A DNA stretch of 64,000 nt from Gammaproteobacteria bacterium (lineage in GTDB: Bacteria > Pseudomonadota > Gammaproteobacteria > SG8-11): contig JAHECY010000003.1 of NCBI GenBank assembly GCA_024641505.1, positions 1 through 64,000 of the forward strand, read 5' to 3'. The notes below the pieces were generated by a model, which was not told the DNA's origin, ran no database searches, and saw nothing but the letters and a program-made list of their open reading frames with translations. Positions 26,682 through 36,980 of the stretch are shown here, in pieces. How positions within the stretch are numbered: the stretch's first letter is position 1; the number at the start of each line of letters is the position of its first letter. The position numbers and the translations under genes were made by a program.

Positions 26682-27005
26682 CTAACCCTGATCCTGGCGT
26701 GACGCCTTTTCCTCGATGCCCGATAACCCGAAACGCCGCCGCAATTCGGCCAGCACGTCATCGACGGACAAACCCTGGTGACTCAACAACACCATGGTGT
26801 GAAACCACAGATCCGCGGTCTCATAAATAATCTGACTCTTATCGCCCCCCTTGGCGGCGATGATGGTTTCCGCGGCTTCCTCGCCGATTTTCTTCAGAAT
26901 CTGGTCCAAGCCCTTGTGATACAGGGATGCCACATAGGAACTGTCCGGCGCCGCCTGCTTGCGCTCCTCCAGTACCTTGCTTAACGCTGTCAACACCTCG
27001 GACAT
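26682..27005 (-). CDS. hisE: Phosphoribosyl-ATP pyrophosphatase
   Basis: HisE converts phosphoribosyl-ATP to phosphoribosyl-AMP, the second step of histidine synthesis. The 107-residue protein has the MazG-like fold with [15 protein letters not shown] and [12 protein letters not shown], which supply the metal-binding acidic residues. It is a separate gene rather than fused to HisI as in enterics, and begins three bases after hisI ends. Confidence 0.94.
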   Translation of the reverse strand: MSEVLTALSKVLEERKQAAPDSSYVASLYHKGLDQILKKIGEEAAETIIAAKGGDKSQIIYETADLWFHTMVLLSHQGLSVDDVLAELRRRFGLSGIEEKASRQDQG

Positions 27006-27008
27006 GAG

Positions 27009-27413
27009 CTAACCCTTACGATAAATGGCTTTCGGGTCTTTTAATACCGGCTCCACCGCTTGCCAGGCATCATTCCGCAACTTTTGATAGAAACAACTGC
27101 GCCGGCCGGTGTGGCAGGCGATACCGCCTTTCTGTTCCACCTTGAGCAGCACCACGTCGTTGTCGCAGTCCAGGCGCAAGTCCTTGAGCACCTGCTCATG
27201 GCCGGACTCCTCGCCTTTGCGCCACAAACGCCCCCGGGAGCGCGACCAGTATATCGCCTTTTGTTCCCGCACTGTTAGTGCCAGAGATTCACGGTTCATC
27301 CAGGCTAACATCAACACTTCACCGGTCGCCGCATCCTGGGCGATCGCCGGCACCAGGCCGTCGTCGGTCCAGGCGATCTGGTCGAGCCAGGGTGGGCTGT
27401 TGTCCGTCATCAT
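27009..27413 (-). CDS. hisI: Phosphoribosyl-AMP cyclohydrolase
   Basis: HisI opens the purine ring of phosphoribosyl-AMP (third step of histidine synthesis). The 134-residue protein shows [12 protein letters not shown], the Mg-binding D-C-D-N-D-V-V-L-L, and the Zn-binding [10 protein letters not shown]. Two adjacent ATG codons (27413 and 27410) could start it. It is separated from hisF by about 440 bp of repeat-containing DNA, an unusual break in this operon; hisE follows at once. Confidence 0.95.
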   Translation of the reverse strand: MMTDNSPPWLDQIAWTDDGLVPAIAQDAATGEVLMLAWMNRESLALTVREQKAIYWSRSRGRLWRKGEESGHEQVLKDLRLDCDNDVVLLKVEQKGGIACHTGRRSCFYQKLRNDAWQAVEPVLKDPKAIYRKG

Positions 27414-27445
27414 TTATCCAATGCTTCGTTTCACTCAAAAATCAT

Positions 27446-27465
27446 GGTGCGTAATTCGCGCCCTA
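27446..27465 (+). repeat. Decayed copy of the GGTGCGTAATACGCACC palindrome
   Basis: GGTGCGTAATTCGCGCCCTA resembles the other copies with two substitutions and keeps the flanking CCTA. It lies about 30 bases upstream of the hisI start. It appears to be a mutated fourth member of the local family. Confidence 0.45.
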
Positions 27466-27560
27466 TATTCAGGATCGCGGCGTCATATACCTCAATTTCA
27501 ACCCGTTTTTGGCCGAGAGGCGAAGGCATATTTGTGCTCCAGCATTTCCCGTCTGCGTAG

Positions 27561-27577
27561 GGTGCGTATTACGCACC
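27561..27577 (-). repeat. 17-bp palindromic repeat, copy 1
   Basis: GGTGCGTATTACGCACC, flanked on the left by GTAG. Copy 3 carries the same flank on the other side, so copies 1 and 3 are in inverted orientation about 250 bp apart. Confidence 0.7.
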
Positions 27578-27731
27578 GCTCAGTGCCCACCAGACGATCA
27601 GGACCTCAAAGGGCCAGAAATGGAGCTTGCGAGCCCCTGGGGATGAGTGCACGGTGTTCCTGGCAACGGCACCCCCACCGATACGGAGAGCTGGCGGGAA
27701 ATCCTCGACACCAATTCTACATGGTGTGCAG

Positions 27732-27748
27732 GGTGCGTATTACGCACC
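27732..27748 (-). repeat. 17-bp palindromic repeat, copy 2
   Basis: GGTGCGTATTACGCACC, identical to copy 1 and in the same orientation, judged by the flanking GCAGG on its left and CG on its right. Confidence 0.7.
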
Positions 27749-27794
27749 GGTTATCTTATTTAGTAAAATACCCTTCGGTCCAACAACCAAAGCC

Positions 27795-27811
27795 GGTGCG
27801 TAATACGCACC
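27795..27811 (+). repeat. 17-bp palindromic repeat, copy 3 (inverted)
   Basis: GGTGCGTAATACGCACC followed by CTAC, which is the reverse complement of the arrangement in copy 1. It lies 47 bases after the hisF stop on the minus strand. It could form a cruciform or RNA hairpin. Confidence 0.7.
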
Positions 27812-27857
27812 CTACAGACCCGGTGGATCACACCCACCCACCAGCGCGCGCCAGTGG

Positions 27858-28619
27858 TTACAACCGCATCTCAATTCCCGCCGCCGCCATATGCTCCTTG
27901 GCCTGACGCACCGTGTATTCCCCGAAATGGAAAATACTCGCCGCCAGCACTGCATCGGCGCGACCCTCGGTAATGCCCGCCACCAGATGATCCAGGTTGC
28001 CGACGCCACCGGAGGCGATCAAGGGCACATCCACGGCATCGCTCATGGCGCGATTCAAGCGGTTGTCGAACCCGTTCCTGGTGCCATCCCGATCCATGCT
28101 GGTCAGCAGAATCTCACCGGCACCATAAGATACCATTTTGCGCGCCCAGTCGATGGCATCCAAACCAGTGGGTTTGCGACCACCGTGGGTAAAAATTTCC
28201 CATTTACCGTCCGCTACCTGTTTGGCGTCGATCGCCACCACAATGCACTGACTGCCAAAACGCTCCGCGGCTTCGCGCACGAATTCCGGATTATGCACCG
28301 CGGCAGTATTGATACCTACCTTGTCGGCACCGGCATTGAGCATGCGCCGGATATCTTCCAATTTACGGATACCGCCGCCCACGGTCAGCGGGATGAACAC
28401 TTCTCCCGCCACCTGTTCCACCACATGCACCATGGTTTCACGGTTATCGGAACTGGCGGTGATGTCTAAAAATACCAATTCATCGGCGCCTTGATCATCA
28501 TAGCGACGCGCGATCTCCACCGGATCGCCGGCATCGCGGATATTGACGAACTGCACGCCCTTGACCACGCGGCCGTTGTCCACGTCCAGACAGGGAATGA
28601 TGCGTTTCGCCAGACCCAT
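27858..28619 (-). CDS. hisF: Imidazole glycerol phosphate synthase, cyclase subunit
   Basis: HisF, with HisH, closes the imidazole ring and releases AICAR for purine synthesis. I start it at the ATG at 28619 (253 residues), which gives the usual [14 protein letters not shown]; the open frame runs back into hisA. The first catalytic Asp is in [12 protein letters not shown] and the second in [10 protein letters not shown], with I-A-S-G-G-V-G phosphate binding. It follows hisA by two bases. Confidence 0.97.
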   Translation of the reverse strand: MGLAKRIIPCLDVDNGRVVKGVQFVNIRDAGDPVEIARRYDDQGADELVFLDITASSDNRETMVHVVEQVAGEVFIPLTVGGGIRKLEDIRRMLNAGADKVGINTAAVHNPEFVREAAERFGSQCIVVAIDAKQVADGKWEIFTHGGRKPTGLDAIDWARKMVSYGAGEILLTSMDRDGTRNGFDNRLNRAMSDAVDVPLIASGGVGNLDHLVAGITEGRADAVLAASIFHFGEYTVRQAKEHMAAAGIEMRL

Positions 28620-28621
28620 GA

Positions 28622-29365
28622 CTATTGCGCCCCCATCAGAGCATCCGCCAAACGCTGGGCCTCGGCCAAATTTAACGTGCCCTCGTATATCGCTTTGCCG
28701 GTAATAGCCCCGACAATGCCCGTCGTCGCCACCTGACACAGTGCGCGAATATCCTCACTGGTGTGCACACCACCGGATGCGATGACCGGTATCGTCACCG
28801 CCTCGGCAAGCCGGGCGGTGGCCTCGACATTGACGCCACTGAGCATGCCGTCACGGCTGATATCTGTATAGACGATAGCTTCCACACCTACGTGCTCAAA
28901 ACCCCGGGCCAGATCCACGACATCATGGCCGGACACGTCCGCCCAGCCGTGGACCGCGACCTTACCGTCTTTGGCATCCAGTCCCACAATCACGTGGCCG
29001 CGATGGCGATCGCATAACGCCACCACAAAATCCGGGTCGCTGACCGCCTTGCTGCCGATGATTACGTATTGCACGCCGACATCCAGATAGGCCTGCACCG
29101 TTTCCACGGTGCGTATGCCGCCACCGATCTGTAGCGGTACCCCGGCACATTCCCGGGCGATGGCTTCGATGATACCGTGATTCACCGGCTCACCGGCGAA
29201 GGCACCATTCAAGTCCACCAGATGCAAACGGCGCGCCCCCTGATCCACCCAATGACGCGCCATGGCCACCGGATCATCGGAATACACCGTGTCGTCTTCC
29301 ATGCGCCCCTGGCGCAAGCGTACGCACTTGCCATCTTTCAAATCAATTGCAGGAATTACCAACAT
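28622..29365 (-). CDS. hisA: ProFAR isomerase
   Basis: HisA isomerises ProFAR to PRFAR, the substrate of HisFH. The 247-residue TIM barrel is homologous to His[13 protein letters not shown] has the catalytic Asp, [12 protein letters not shown] the second, and I-A-S-G-G-V-H the phosphate site. It lies between hisH (17 bases) and hisF (two bases) in the same transcript. Confidence 0.97.
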   Translation of the reverse strand: MLVIPAIDLKDGKCVRLRQGRMEDDTVYSDDPVAMARHWVDQGARRLHLVDLNGAFAGEPVNHGIIEAIARECAGVPLQIGGGIRTVETVQAYLDVGVQYVIIGSKAVSDPDFVVALCDRHRGHVIVGLDAKDGKVAVHGWADVSGHDVVDLARGFEHVGVEAIVYTDISRDGMLSGVNVEATARLAEAVTIPVIASGGVHTSEDIRALCQVATTGIVGAITGKAIYEGTLNLAEAQRLADALMGAQ

Positions 29366-29382
29366 CTATTTACGATCTCGTT

Positions 29383-30033
29383 CTAAAGGGCCGCGCCATT
29401 CCAGCGCAGAAAATTCGCATACAAAGTCAAACCGTCGTGCTGACTCTTTTCCGGGTGAAACTGCACGGCGAAAACATTATCCCGACCTACGGCGGCGGCA
29501 AACGGTACACCATAGTCGCAAACAGCCATCACCTGCTGCTGTTGCGTCGGCTGCACGTAATAACTATGCACAAAGTAATACCGACTGTGATCCCTGATGC
29601 CGTGCCACAGAGGGTGGGCCACGGTCTGGTGGACCTGGTTCCACCCCATGTGCGGCACTTTCAGATGCTCGTGAACGGCGGCCTGCCGGAACGTCTCCTG
29701 GAAGCTCGCTACTCGGCCCGGCAGTATACCGAGACAGTCTACTCCCTGATTTTCGACACTGTGGTCCATCAACGCCTGCATACCGACACACACCGCCAAC
29801 AGGGGTTTAGACCGTGCCACTTCGCGTATAACCTCGTCCAGTCCCAGGTCCTTGAGACCCTGGATGCAATCGCGAATCGCGCCGACACCGGGAAACACGA
29901 CACGGTCGGCGCTCCGGATCAAATCACCATCGCTGGTTACGATAACCTCCGCCGCCTCCCCACAATGCTCCAATGCCTTGGCCACGGAATGCAGATTGCC
30001 CATGCCATAATCGATCACTGCTACCTTGTTCAT
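29383..30033 (-). CDS. hisH: Imidazole glycerol phosphate synthase, glutaminase subunit
   Basis: HisH supplies ammonia from glutamine to HisF. The 216-residue class I amidotransferase has [10 protein letters not shown] at the start, the nucleophile in A-V-C-V-G-M-Q-A-L, and the His-Glu pair in V-Q-F-H-P-E-K-S. The oxyanion-loop glycine pair is in F-P-G-V-G-A. The usual C-x-G-M-Q is kept with Val in place of the more common Leu. It lies 12 bases after hisB. Confidence 0.97.
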   Translation of the reverse strand: MNKVAVIDYGMGNLHSVAKALEHCGEAAEVIVTSDGDLIRSADRVVFPGVGAIRDCIQGLKDLGLDEVIREVARSKPLLAVCVGMQALMDHSVENQGVDCLGILPGRVASFQETFRQAAVHEHLKVPHMGWNQVHQTVAHPLWHGIRDHSRYYFVHSYYVQPTQQQQVMAVCDYGVPFAAAVGRDNVFAVQFHPEKSQHDGLTLYANFLRWNGAAL

Positions 30034-30045
30034 GCACGCCCCGGG

Positions 30046-30639
30046 TTACAAACTGCCTTTGGTCGAGGGCATCACCCCCGCCATGCGCGGATCCGCCTCC
30101 GCCGCCATGCGCAAGGCACGGCCAAAGGCCTTGAAAATTGTTTCGGCGATATGGTGCGCATTGCCACCCCGCAGGTTATCGATGTGCACCGTGGCCTGGG
30201 CATGGTTGACGAAGCCCTGGAAAAATTCCTGCAACAGATCCACATCAAAGGCACCGATGCGCGCCCGGGGATAAGTCACGTGATAGCTCAGGCCCGGCCG
30301 CCCGGAAAAGTCGATGACCACCCGGGACAAGGCCTCATCCAGCGGCACATAGGCATGACCATAGCGGCGGATGCCCTTCTTGTCGCCCAGCGCCTGGTGC
30401 ATGGCCTGGCCCAGGGTAATGCCGATATCTTCCACGGTGTGATGATCGTCGATGTGATTATCACCCTTGGCGTGCACCACGAGATCGATCAGACCATGGC
30501 GCGCGATCTGGTCCAGCATGTGCTCCAGAAAGGGCACACCGGTGCTGAATTCGGTCTTGCCGCCGCCATCCAGATCCAGCTCTACGCTGATCCGGGTTTC
30601 CAGTGTATCGCGGCGCACACTGGCTTTACGTCCGCTCAT
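30046..30639 (-). CDS. hisB: Imidazoleglycerol-phosphate dehydratase
   Basis: HisB dehydrates imidazoleglycerol phosphate to imidazole acetol phosphate. The 197-residue protein is the monofunctional form, without the N-terminal histidinol-phosphatase of enteric HisB. The duplicated Mn-binding motifs are D-D-H-H-T-V-E-D and, in the second half, the H-H-I-A-E segment. A histidinol-phosphate phosphatase gene is therefore needed elsewhere; none is visible here. Confidence 0.97.
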   Translation of the reverse strand: MSGRKASVRRDTLETRISVELDLDGGGKTEFSTGVPFLEHMLDQIARHGLIDLVVHAKGDNHIDDHHTVEDIGITLGQAMHQALGDKKGIRRYGHAYVPLDEALSRVVIDFSGRPGLSYHVTYPRARIGAFDVDLLQEFFQGFVNHAQATVHIDNLRGGNAHHIAETIFKAFGRALRMAAEADPRMAGVMPSTKGSL

Positions 30640-30674
30640 GGTGATCTCCCCAAAGTGAGCATATTGAAGGCTAT

Positions 30675-31757
30675 TTATACCATTTTTTCCAGGGCGGCGA
30701 GAAATTGATCATTCTCCGCCGGCGCGCCCACGGTCACGCGGAGACAATCCGTCAACAGGCCACCGGCGCCATGCAGATTCTTGATCAATACGCCGGCGTC
30801 GAGCAGACCCTGGTGCACTTGATTCGCACCGCCCGGAGACACCCTGAACAATATGAAATTGGCCGCGCTGTCGCTGGCCTTCACGCCGGCCATCCGCTGC
30901 AACGCGGTGGACATGCGGCTGCGCTCCTCCATAATGCGCGCGGCTTGCGCAAGCAGCACCCCGTAGTGTTCCAGGGCAAAAGTCGCGGATACCTGCGTTA
31001 ACACATTGACGTTGTACGGCAACCGGACCTTCTCCAACTGCGCCACCAGCTCCTGTGGACCGACCAGCAGCCCCAGGCGCAAACCCGCCAAGCCGATTTT
31101 CGACAAGGTACGCATCACCACCAGATTGGGATAATGGCCCACCTGATCCAGAAAAGACCGCCCGGCAAAGGCGTGGTAGGCCTCATCGACAACCACGATA
31201 CCCGGCGTCGCTTGAATGATTGCTTCCACCTGCTCCCGCAGGAACAAATTGCCCGTGGGATTGTTAGGGTACGCCAGAAACACCAAGGCAGGCCGGGCAT
31301 ACGCAATCGCGGCCAGCATGGTATCCAGATCCAGCGTGAAATCGGCACGCAAGGGAACCGCCCGATAGGCCATGCCGGTGTAGGTGGCAATCATCCGGTA
31401 CATGACGAACGTGGGTTCCGGCGCCAGCAGGGTACGCCCCGGCAACGCCAGAGCCATGGCCAGTATTTGTATTAACTCATCGGACCCATTGCCCAGAATC
31501 AACGCGGCATCCGCGGGCACACCGAGGGTGCGGCGCAATTGCTGCTGTAACTCGGCTGCCTGGGGATCGGGATAGCGGTTCAGTGCCACCTGCTCCAGGC
31601 GTTCCAGCCAGGCGCTTCGCATGGCGTCAGGCCAGGTGTAGGGATTTTCCATGGCGTCCAATTTGATCATGCCCTGGGCGGGCGGGACATGGTAGGCAGC
31701 CAGCGCCCGGATATCCTCGCGTACCCATTCCAGGGGGTTCTTCGGTTGTGCGGTCAT
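30675..31757 (-). CDS. hisC: Histidinol-phosphate aminotransferase
   Basis: This PLP enzyme converts imidazole acetol phosphate to histidinol phosphate. Over 360 residues it shows L-D-A-M-E-N-P-Y near the start, [25 protein letters not shown], and the PLP lysine in S-K-I-G-L-A-G-L-R. It is ten bases after hisD and 35 bases before hisB. Confidence 0.96.
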   Translation of the reverse strand: MTAQPKNPLEWVREDIRALAAYHVPPAQGMIKLDAMENPYTWPDAMRSAWLERLEQVALNRYPDPQAAELQQQLRRTLGVPADAALILGNGSDELIQILAMALALPGRTLLAPEPTFVMYRMIATYTGMAYRAVPLRADFTLDLDTMLAAIAYARPALVFLAYPNNPTGNLFLREQVEAIIQATPGIVVVDEAYHAFAGRSFLDQVGHYPNLVVMRTLSKIGLAGLRLGLLVGPQELVAQLEKVRLPYNVNVLTQVSATFALEHYGVLLAQAARIMEERSRMSTALQRMAGVKASDSAANFILFRVSPGGANQVHQGLLDAGVLIKNLHGAGGLLTDCLRVTVGAPAENDQFLAALEKMV

Positions 31758-31766
31758 GGGCGCGAC

Positions 31767-33074
31767 TCAGGGTTTGATCCGATATTCCGCGGACCGTGCA
31801 TGGGCGGTAAAACCCTCGCCCCGCGCCAGCACCGAGGCGGTCTTGCCCAGTACCGAGGCACCTTCTGCGGAACACATGATCAGACTGGAACGCTTCTGAA
31901 AATCATAAACCCCCAGGGGTGAACTGAAACGGGCGGTGCGCGAGGTCGGCAGTACATGATTGGGTCCGGCACAGTAGTCGCCCAATGCCTCGCTGGTATG
32001 CGGCCCCATGAAAATAGCGCCGGCATGGCGGATCTTGTGTACCCACGCCTGGGGGTCCACCAGAGATAACTCAAGGTGTTCCGGCGCGATAAAGTTGGCG
32101 ACTTGTACCGCCTCATCCAGATCGCGCACCTGAATCAACGCGCCGCGGTCTTGCAACGACGTGCGAATAATCGCCTGGCGCTCCATGGTCGGCAGCAAGC
32201 GCTCAAGGGCCGCCGCGATCCGATCGAGGTAAGCGGCATCAGGACAGATAATGATCGACTGCGCATCCTCATCGTGTTCCGCCTGGGAAAACAGATCCAT
32301 GGCGACCCAATCCGGATCGGTGGTACCGTCACACACCACCAGAATTTCCGACGGTCCGGCGATCATGTCGATACCGACGGTGCCGTAGACTTCGCGTTTG
32401 GCTGTGGCCACGTAGATATTTCCGGGACCGACGATCTTATCCACCTGGGGAATCAACGCCGTGCCGTAGGCGAGGGCGGCCACGGCCTGAGCGCCACCGA
32501 TGGCAAATACCCGGTCCACACCACAAATATGCGCCGCGGCAAACACCAGCTCGTTGATGGCACCGTCAGGCGTAGGCACGACCATGATCAGCTCCTGCAC
32601 GCCAGCCACTTTGGCGGGCAGCGCGTTCATGAGCACGGACGAGGGGTAGGCCGCTTTACCACCGGGCACATACAGTCCTACCCGATCCAGAGGTGTGATT
32701 TGCTGACCCAATAAAGTGCCGTCGGCTTCGGTATAGGTCCACGATTCCTGTTTCTGGCGTTCATGATAGCGGCGCACGCGATCGGCGGCGGTTTCCAGAG
32801 CCTGTACCTGCGCGCCCGGCAATTCTGTATAGGCTTGCTGCAGGCGGGCCAGGGGAATTTCCATTTGCGCCGGAGCGGTCAGGGTCAGGCGATCGAAACG
32901 GTTGGTAAACTCCAGCACCGCGGCGTCACCACGGGACCGTACCTGAACCAGAATATCGCGCACCGTTTGCTGTACCGTTGGATTGGATACGCTTTCCCAG
33001 GCCAGCAAGGCCGCCAGTGTCTGTTGAAAATCCGGTGCCGTGCTTTGCAATCGTTTAATGGTCAATGCGCTCAT
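31767..33074 (-). CDS. hisD: Histidinol dehydrogenase
   Basis: HisD carries out the last two oxidations to histidine with NAD and zinc. The 435-residue protein has the characteristic [26 protein letters not shown], the V-G-P-G-N-I-Y-V segment, [11 protein letters not shown] and A-P-E-H-L-E-L. It overlaps hisG by four bases. The gene order hisG-hisD-hisC is the usual one. Confidence 0.97.
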   Translation of the reverse strand: MSALTIKRLQSTAPDFQQTLAALLAWESVSNPTVQQTVRDILVQVRSRGDAAVLEFTNRFDRLTLTAPAQMEIPLARLQQAYTELPGAQVQALETAADRVRRYHERQKQESWTYTEADGTLLGQQITPLDRVGLYVPGGKAAYPSSVLMNALPAKVAGVQELIMVVPTPDGAINELVFAAAHICGVDRVFAIGGAQAVAALAYGTALIPQVDKIVGPGNIYVATAKREVYGTVGIDMIAGPSEILVVCDGTTDPDWVAMDLFSQAEHDEDAQSIIICPDAAYLDRIAAALERLLPTMERQAIIRTSLQDRGALIQVRDLDEAVQVANFIAPEHLELSLVDPQAWVHKIRHAGAIFMGPHTSEALGDYCAGPNHVLPTSRTARFSSPLGVYDFQKRSSLIMCSAEGASVLGKTASVLARGEGFTAHARSAEYRIKP

Positions 33075-33727
33075 ACTTGTACTCCCACTGCCTGCTCCAT
33101 ACGCGTCAGAAAATCCTGGACCAATCGATGCTTCATTTTCATGGACGCCTTGTTGACCACCAGACGGGAGCTGATATCCGCCATGTGTGCGATGGGTTCC
33201 AGGCCGTTGGCTTTGAGCGTGTTGCCGGTGTCCACCACGTCCACGATCAAATCCGACAACTGCACCAGAGGAGCCAGCTCCATGGAACCGTATAACTTGA
33301 TGATTTCCACCTGAATGCCGCGGCGGGCAAAATAATCACGCGTGCTATTGGTATACTTGGTGGCGATGCGCAAGCGCTTACCGGGCGCTTTCTCAAGGAT
33401 ATCCGGAGGTAGATTGCACGGTCCGGCCACCATTAGCTTGCAGCGCGCGATGCGCAGATCCAGCGGTTCATAAAGATCCTGGCCGCCGTGTTCCATCAAC
33501 ACATCCTTGCCGGCTACGCCCAGGTCCGCGGCACCATATTGCACATACGTGGGCACATCGGCGGCGCGTATGATCACGATCTTGATATGCTCATGATTGG
33601 TATCCAGAATCAGTTTGCGACTGGTTTCCGGATCATCCAGGCACTCAATCCCCACGGCGCCAAGCAGCGGTACCGTATCCTTGTATATCCTTCCTTTAGA
33701 TAAGGCAATAGTCAGTTTTGAATTCAT
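33071..33727 (-). CDS. hisG: ATP phosphoribosyltransferase catalytic subunit, short form
   Basis: HisG commits PRPP and ATP to histidine synthesis. At 218 residues it is the short form lacking the C-terminal histidine-binding domain of long HisG. It has the PRPP-type loop (D-V-V-D-T-G-N-T-L) and the N-terminal L-S-K-G-R-I. Short HisG works in a complex with HisZ, a tRNA-synthetase-like regulatory subunit, which is not in this window. It opens the his block and may be transcribed from a promoter in the 400 bp upstream or from murA. Confidence 0.95.
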   Translation of the reverse strand: MNSKLTIALSKGRIYKDTVPLLGAVGIECLDDPETSRKLILDTNHEHIKIVIIRAADVPTYVQYGAADLGVAGKDVLMEHGGQDLYEPLDLRIARCKLMVAGPCNLPPDILEKAPGKRLRIATKYTNSTRDYFARRGIQVEIIKLYGSMELAPLVQLSDLIVDVVDTGNTLKANGLEPIAHMADISSRLVVNKASMKMKHRLVQDFLTRMEQAVGVQV

Positions 33728-34132
33728 GTCGTGAGGCTACGCTAAAAGGGCTCAAGTTTACCGCAGGAGAGGCGTGGGAAGCTAATTGAGACTGCACTCC
33801 TGACAAAAACGCACGTAAGACGGGGTTACCAGGAAGGCTACGATCTGCGCTGCAACACCCGGCAACTCCAGCAGCAAACGAGGGCCGTGGATATCGTGGT
33901 TGGCGGGGCCGTGGCGTATGGCATCCGCTATCTCGAGCATGTGACCGGTCCGGTGCGGCGCGGCGGCGCTCCAAAAAAATTACTGGTGCTCAAATACCCG
34001 ACGTTTCGGCTGACCATGCTCCCACGCATAAAGCCTGCGCAACACAGCCGATGCACACGGCACGGCACAGAACCGGTCAGCCATTCTGGCGGCGACAAAC
34101 CGGCAAGGAGAATAACGCTTCAAACGGGACCA
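33728..34132. other. Gap between murA and hisG
   Basis: About 400 bp with no recognised gene. The minus strand contains one short open frame with good codon use, listed separately at 33782-33940. A long plus-strand frame (33887-34378) runs into murA antisense and is rejected. No terminator hairpin was found in the minus direction, so murA transcripts could continue into hisG. Confidence 0.5.
33782..33940 (-). CDS. Possible 52-residue small protein upstream of hisG
   Basis: ATG at 33940 to TAG at 33782. The predicted peptide begins M-L-E-I-A-D-A-I-R-H-G-P and has a moderately hydrophobic middle (L-L-L-E-L-P-G-V-A-A-Q-I-V-A-F-L-V) and ends V-R-F-C-Q-E-C-S-L-N with two Cys. Codon use resembles the neighbouring genes, and the next in-frame stop upstream is only about 15 codons away. 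There is no clear Shine-Dalgarno, and it is not His-rich, so it is not a classical his leader. It may be a gene remnant or a chance frame. Confidence 0.25.
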   Translation of the reverse strand: MLEIADAIRHGPANHDIHGPRLLLELPGVAAQIVAFLVTPSYVRFCQECSLN

Positions 34133-35797
<1,665 letters not shown>

Positions 35798-36055
35798 TTA
35801 GCGGCCCACCTGTAGTTTTTTCGCTCGCTGCCATTCTTCCGGCGTGTAGGTCTTGATGGACAAGGCGTGAATGGCGCCTGAGGCGATCTGCTCATTGACT
35901 GTGGCATAGACCAGTTTTTGTTTCTGCAACAGCGACTTACCGGCAAATATCGGTCCGATGACGCTGGCATTGAAATGGCTGCCATCGCCGTCAACGTGGA
36001 CTTCACAGTCCACCAGGCCAGCCTGTATGAGTTTTTCTACATCTTCCGGGTTCAT
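35798..36055 (-). CDS. ibaG: BolA-family iron-sulfur assembly protein IbaG
   Basis: From the ATG at 36055 (AGGGG just ahead) the product has 85 residues; the longer frame begins with GTG. It has a BolA-type fold with V-E-V-H-V-D-G-D-G-S-H-F and the conserved His in A-I-H-A-L-S-I-K-T-Y-T-P-E-E-W. Family members bind [2Fe-2S] clusters with monothiol glutaredoxin. It follows mlaB by 12 bases and is the last gene of the mla operon, as in many gammaproteobacteria. Confidence 0.93.
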   Translation of the reverse strand: MNPEDVEKLIQAGLVDCEVHVDGDGSHFNASVIGPIFAGKSLLQKQKLVYATVNEQIASGAIHALSIKTYTPEEWQRAKKLQVGR

Positions 36056-36067
36056 GATCACCCCTGG

Positions 36068-36370
36068 TTAATTTTGAATTGGCAGAATCTGATCCAAACC
36101 GCTGACTTTTGCAATCGCCAACAGTTGCACCGGCACGTTACGAAACACGATCTCCCGGTTACTGTCCCGGGCGGCGCGCATCCATTCTATCAGAATTGCG
36201 ATACCGGAGCTGTCCGCGCGGGTGACCTTCTGCAAGTCGATGGTCATAACCCCGCTTTCCTTACGGAACAGTGCCAAGGTTTGCTGAATCAACCCGGGGA
36301 CCGTGCCTACATCCAGCTCGCCGGCCACATCGAAGCCGTCCGTCCGCTGCTCGATACCGACACTATTCAT
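36068..36370 (-). CDS. mlaB: STAS-domain protein MlaB
   Basis: MlaB is the cytoplasmic STAS subunit that stabilises the MlaFE ABC transporter. The 100-residue protein has the STAS pattern: G-E-L-D-V-G-T-V, a central I-D-L-Q-K-V-T-R-A-D-S-S-G-I-A-I-L segment, and a short tail. The D-S-S-G segment is the usual phosphorylation-like site region. It overlaps mlaC by eight bases. Confidence 0.88.
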   Translation of the reverse strand: MNSVGIEQRTDGFDVAGELDVGTVPGLIQQTLALFRKESGVMTIDLQKVTRADSSGIAILIEWMRAARDSNREIVFRNVPVQLLAIAKVSGLDQILPIQN

Positions 36371-36980
36371 CCTGAGCCTGCTCGTTGCGGTCCTTGAGCT
36401 TCGTGATCAAGGCATCGACGTCACCCTTGTTGATCTCGGCGCCAAAGGTTGTACGATAGTTCTTCACCATACTGATGCCATCGATGTCCACATCATAGAC
36501 CTTCCAGACACCGTCCTTGAAATACATGTTGTAATTGATCGGCAATGGAAAACCGCCATCCTGGGGAATTTCCGTACGCACGGTGAGATCGTCCGCACCC
36601 TCCGCGGCACGTAACGGCAGATATTCAATTTTTCGGTCCATATTATCGACCAGCGCCTTGGAGTAGGTACGCACCAGCAACCGCTTGAACTCACGCGTAA
36701 ACCTTTCCTTCTGATCCGGCGTCGCCGTGCGCCAGTGCTTACCGAGCACCCAAGCGGCCATTTTATTGAAATCAAAATGCGTAAAGATGATGGCATCCAC
36801 CAGTTCAAACACGCGTTTGTTGTCCTTGGTCACCACTTCCCGCTCGGCGCGCAGGCTGGTAAGGATTTTTTCCGCGGTATCGAACACCAGTTTTTGCGCA
36901 GGATGATCGTCCGCATGTGCCAGAGCACCTACTGACAACCCACCGAACAGCAGCATGCCCATCAGCATCTTCCTGATCAT
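36363..36980 (-). CDS. mlaC: Periplasmic phospholipid carrier MlaC
   Basis: MlaC shuttles phospholipid across the periplasm between the outer-membrane MlaA complex and MlaFEDB. The 205-residue protein has a signal peptide (R-K-M-L-M-G-M-L-L-F-G-G-L-S-V-G-A-L-A-H-A) and Tgt2/MlaC motifs: D-F-N-K-M-A-A-W-V-L-G-K-H-W-R, F-K-R-L-L-V-R-T-Y-S-K-A-L, and W-K-V-Y-D-V-D-I-D-G-I-S-M-V. Its start overlaps the stop of a TolC-family gene by four bases, which is not the usual upstream neighbour. Confidence 0.92.
   Translation of the reverse strand: MIRKMLMGMLLFGGLSVGALAHADDHPAQKLVFDTAEKILTSLRAEREVVTKDNKRVFELVDAIIFTHFDFNKMAAWVLGKHWRTATPDQKERFTREFKRLLVRTYSKALVDNMDRKIEYLPLRAAEGADDLTVRTEIPQDGGFPLPINYNMYFKDGVWKVYDVDIDGISMVKNYRTTFGAEINKGDVDALITKLKDRNEQAQDE

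Larger units (their letters stand above)
27414..27857. other. Repeat-bearing gap interrupting the his operon
   Basis: This 444-bp gap separates hisF from hisI, which normally sit within a few bases of each other. It holds three exact or near-exact copies of the 17-bp palindrome GGTGCGTATTACGCACC and one decayed copy. A long plus-strand open frame crosses the area but reads the palindromes as V-R-I-T-H-R and has no ribosome-binding site, so I do not call it. The material between the repeats is unidentified. It may be a short non-autonomous insertion, or several. Confidence 0.7.

Noticed and set aside
27446-27811. Possible CRISPR-like array from the repeated GGTGCGTATTACGCACC
   Set aside because: Spacing is irregular (about 98, 154 and 46 bp between repeats), orientation changes, and there are no cas genes.
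27109-27906. 265-codon plus-strand open frame across the his gap
   Set aside because: It is antisense to hisI and reads the palindromic repeats as repeated V-R-I-T-H-R; no start signals.
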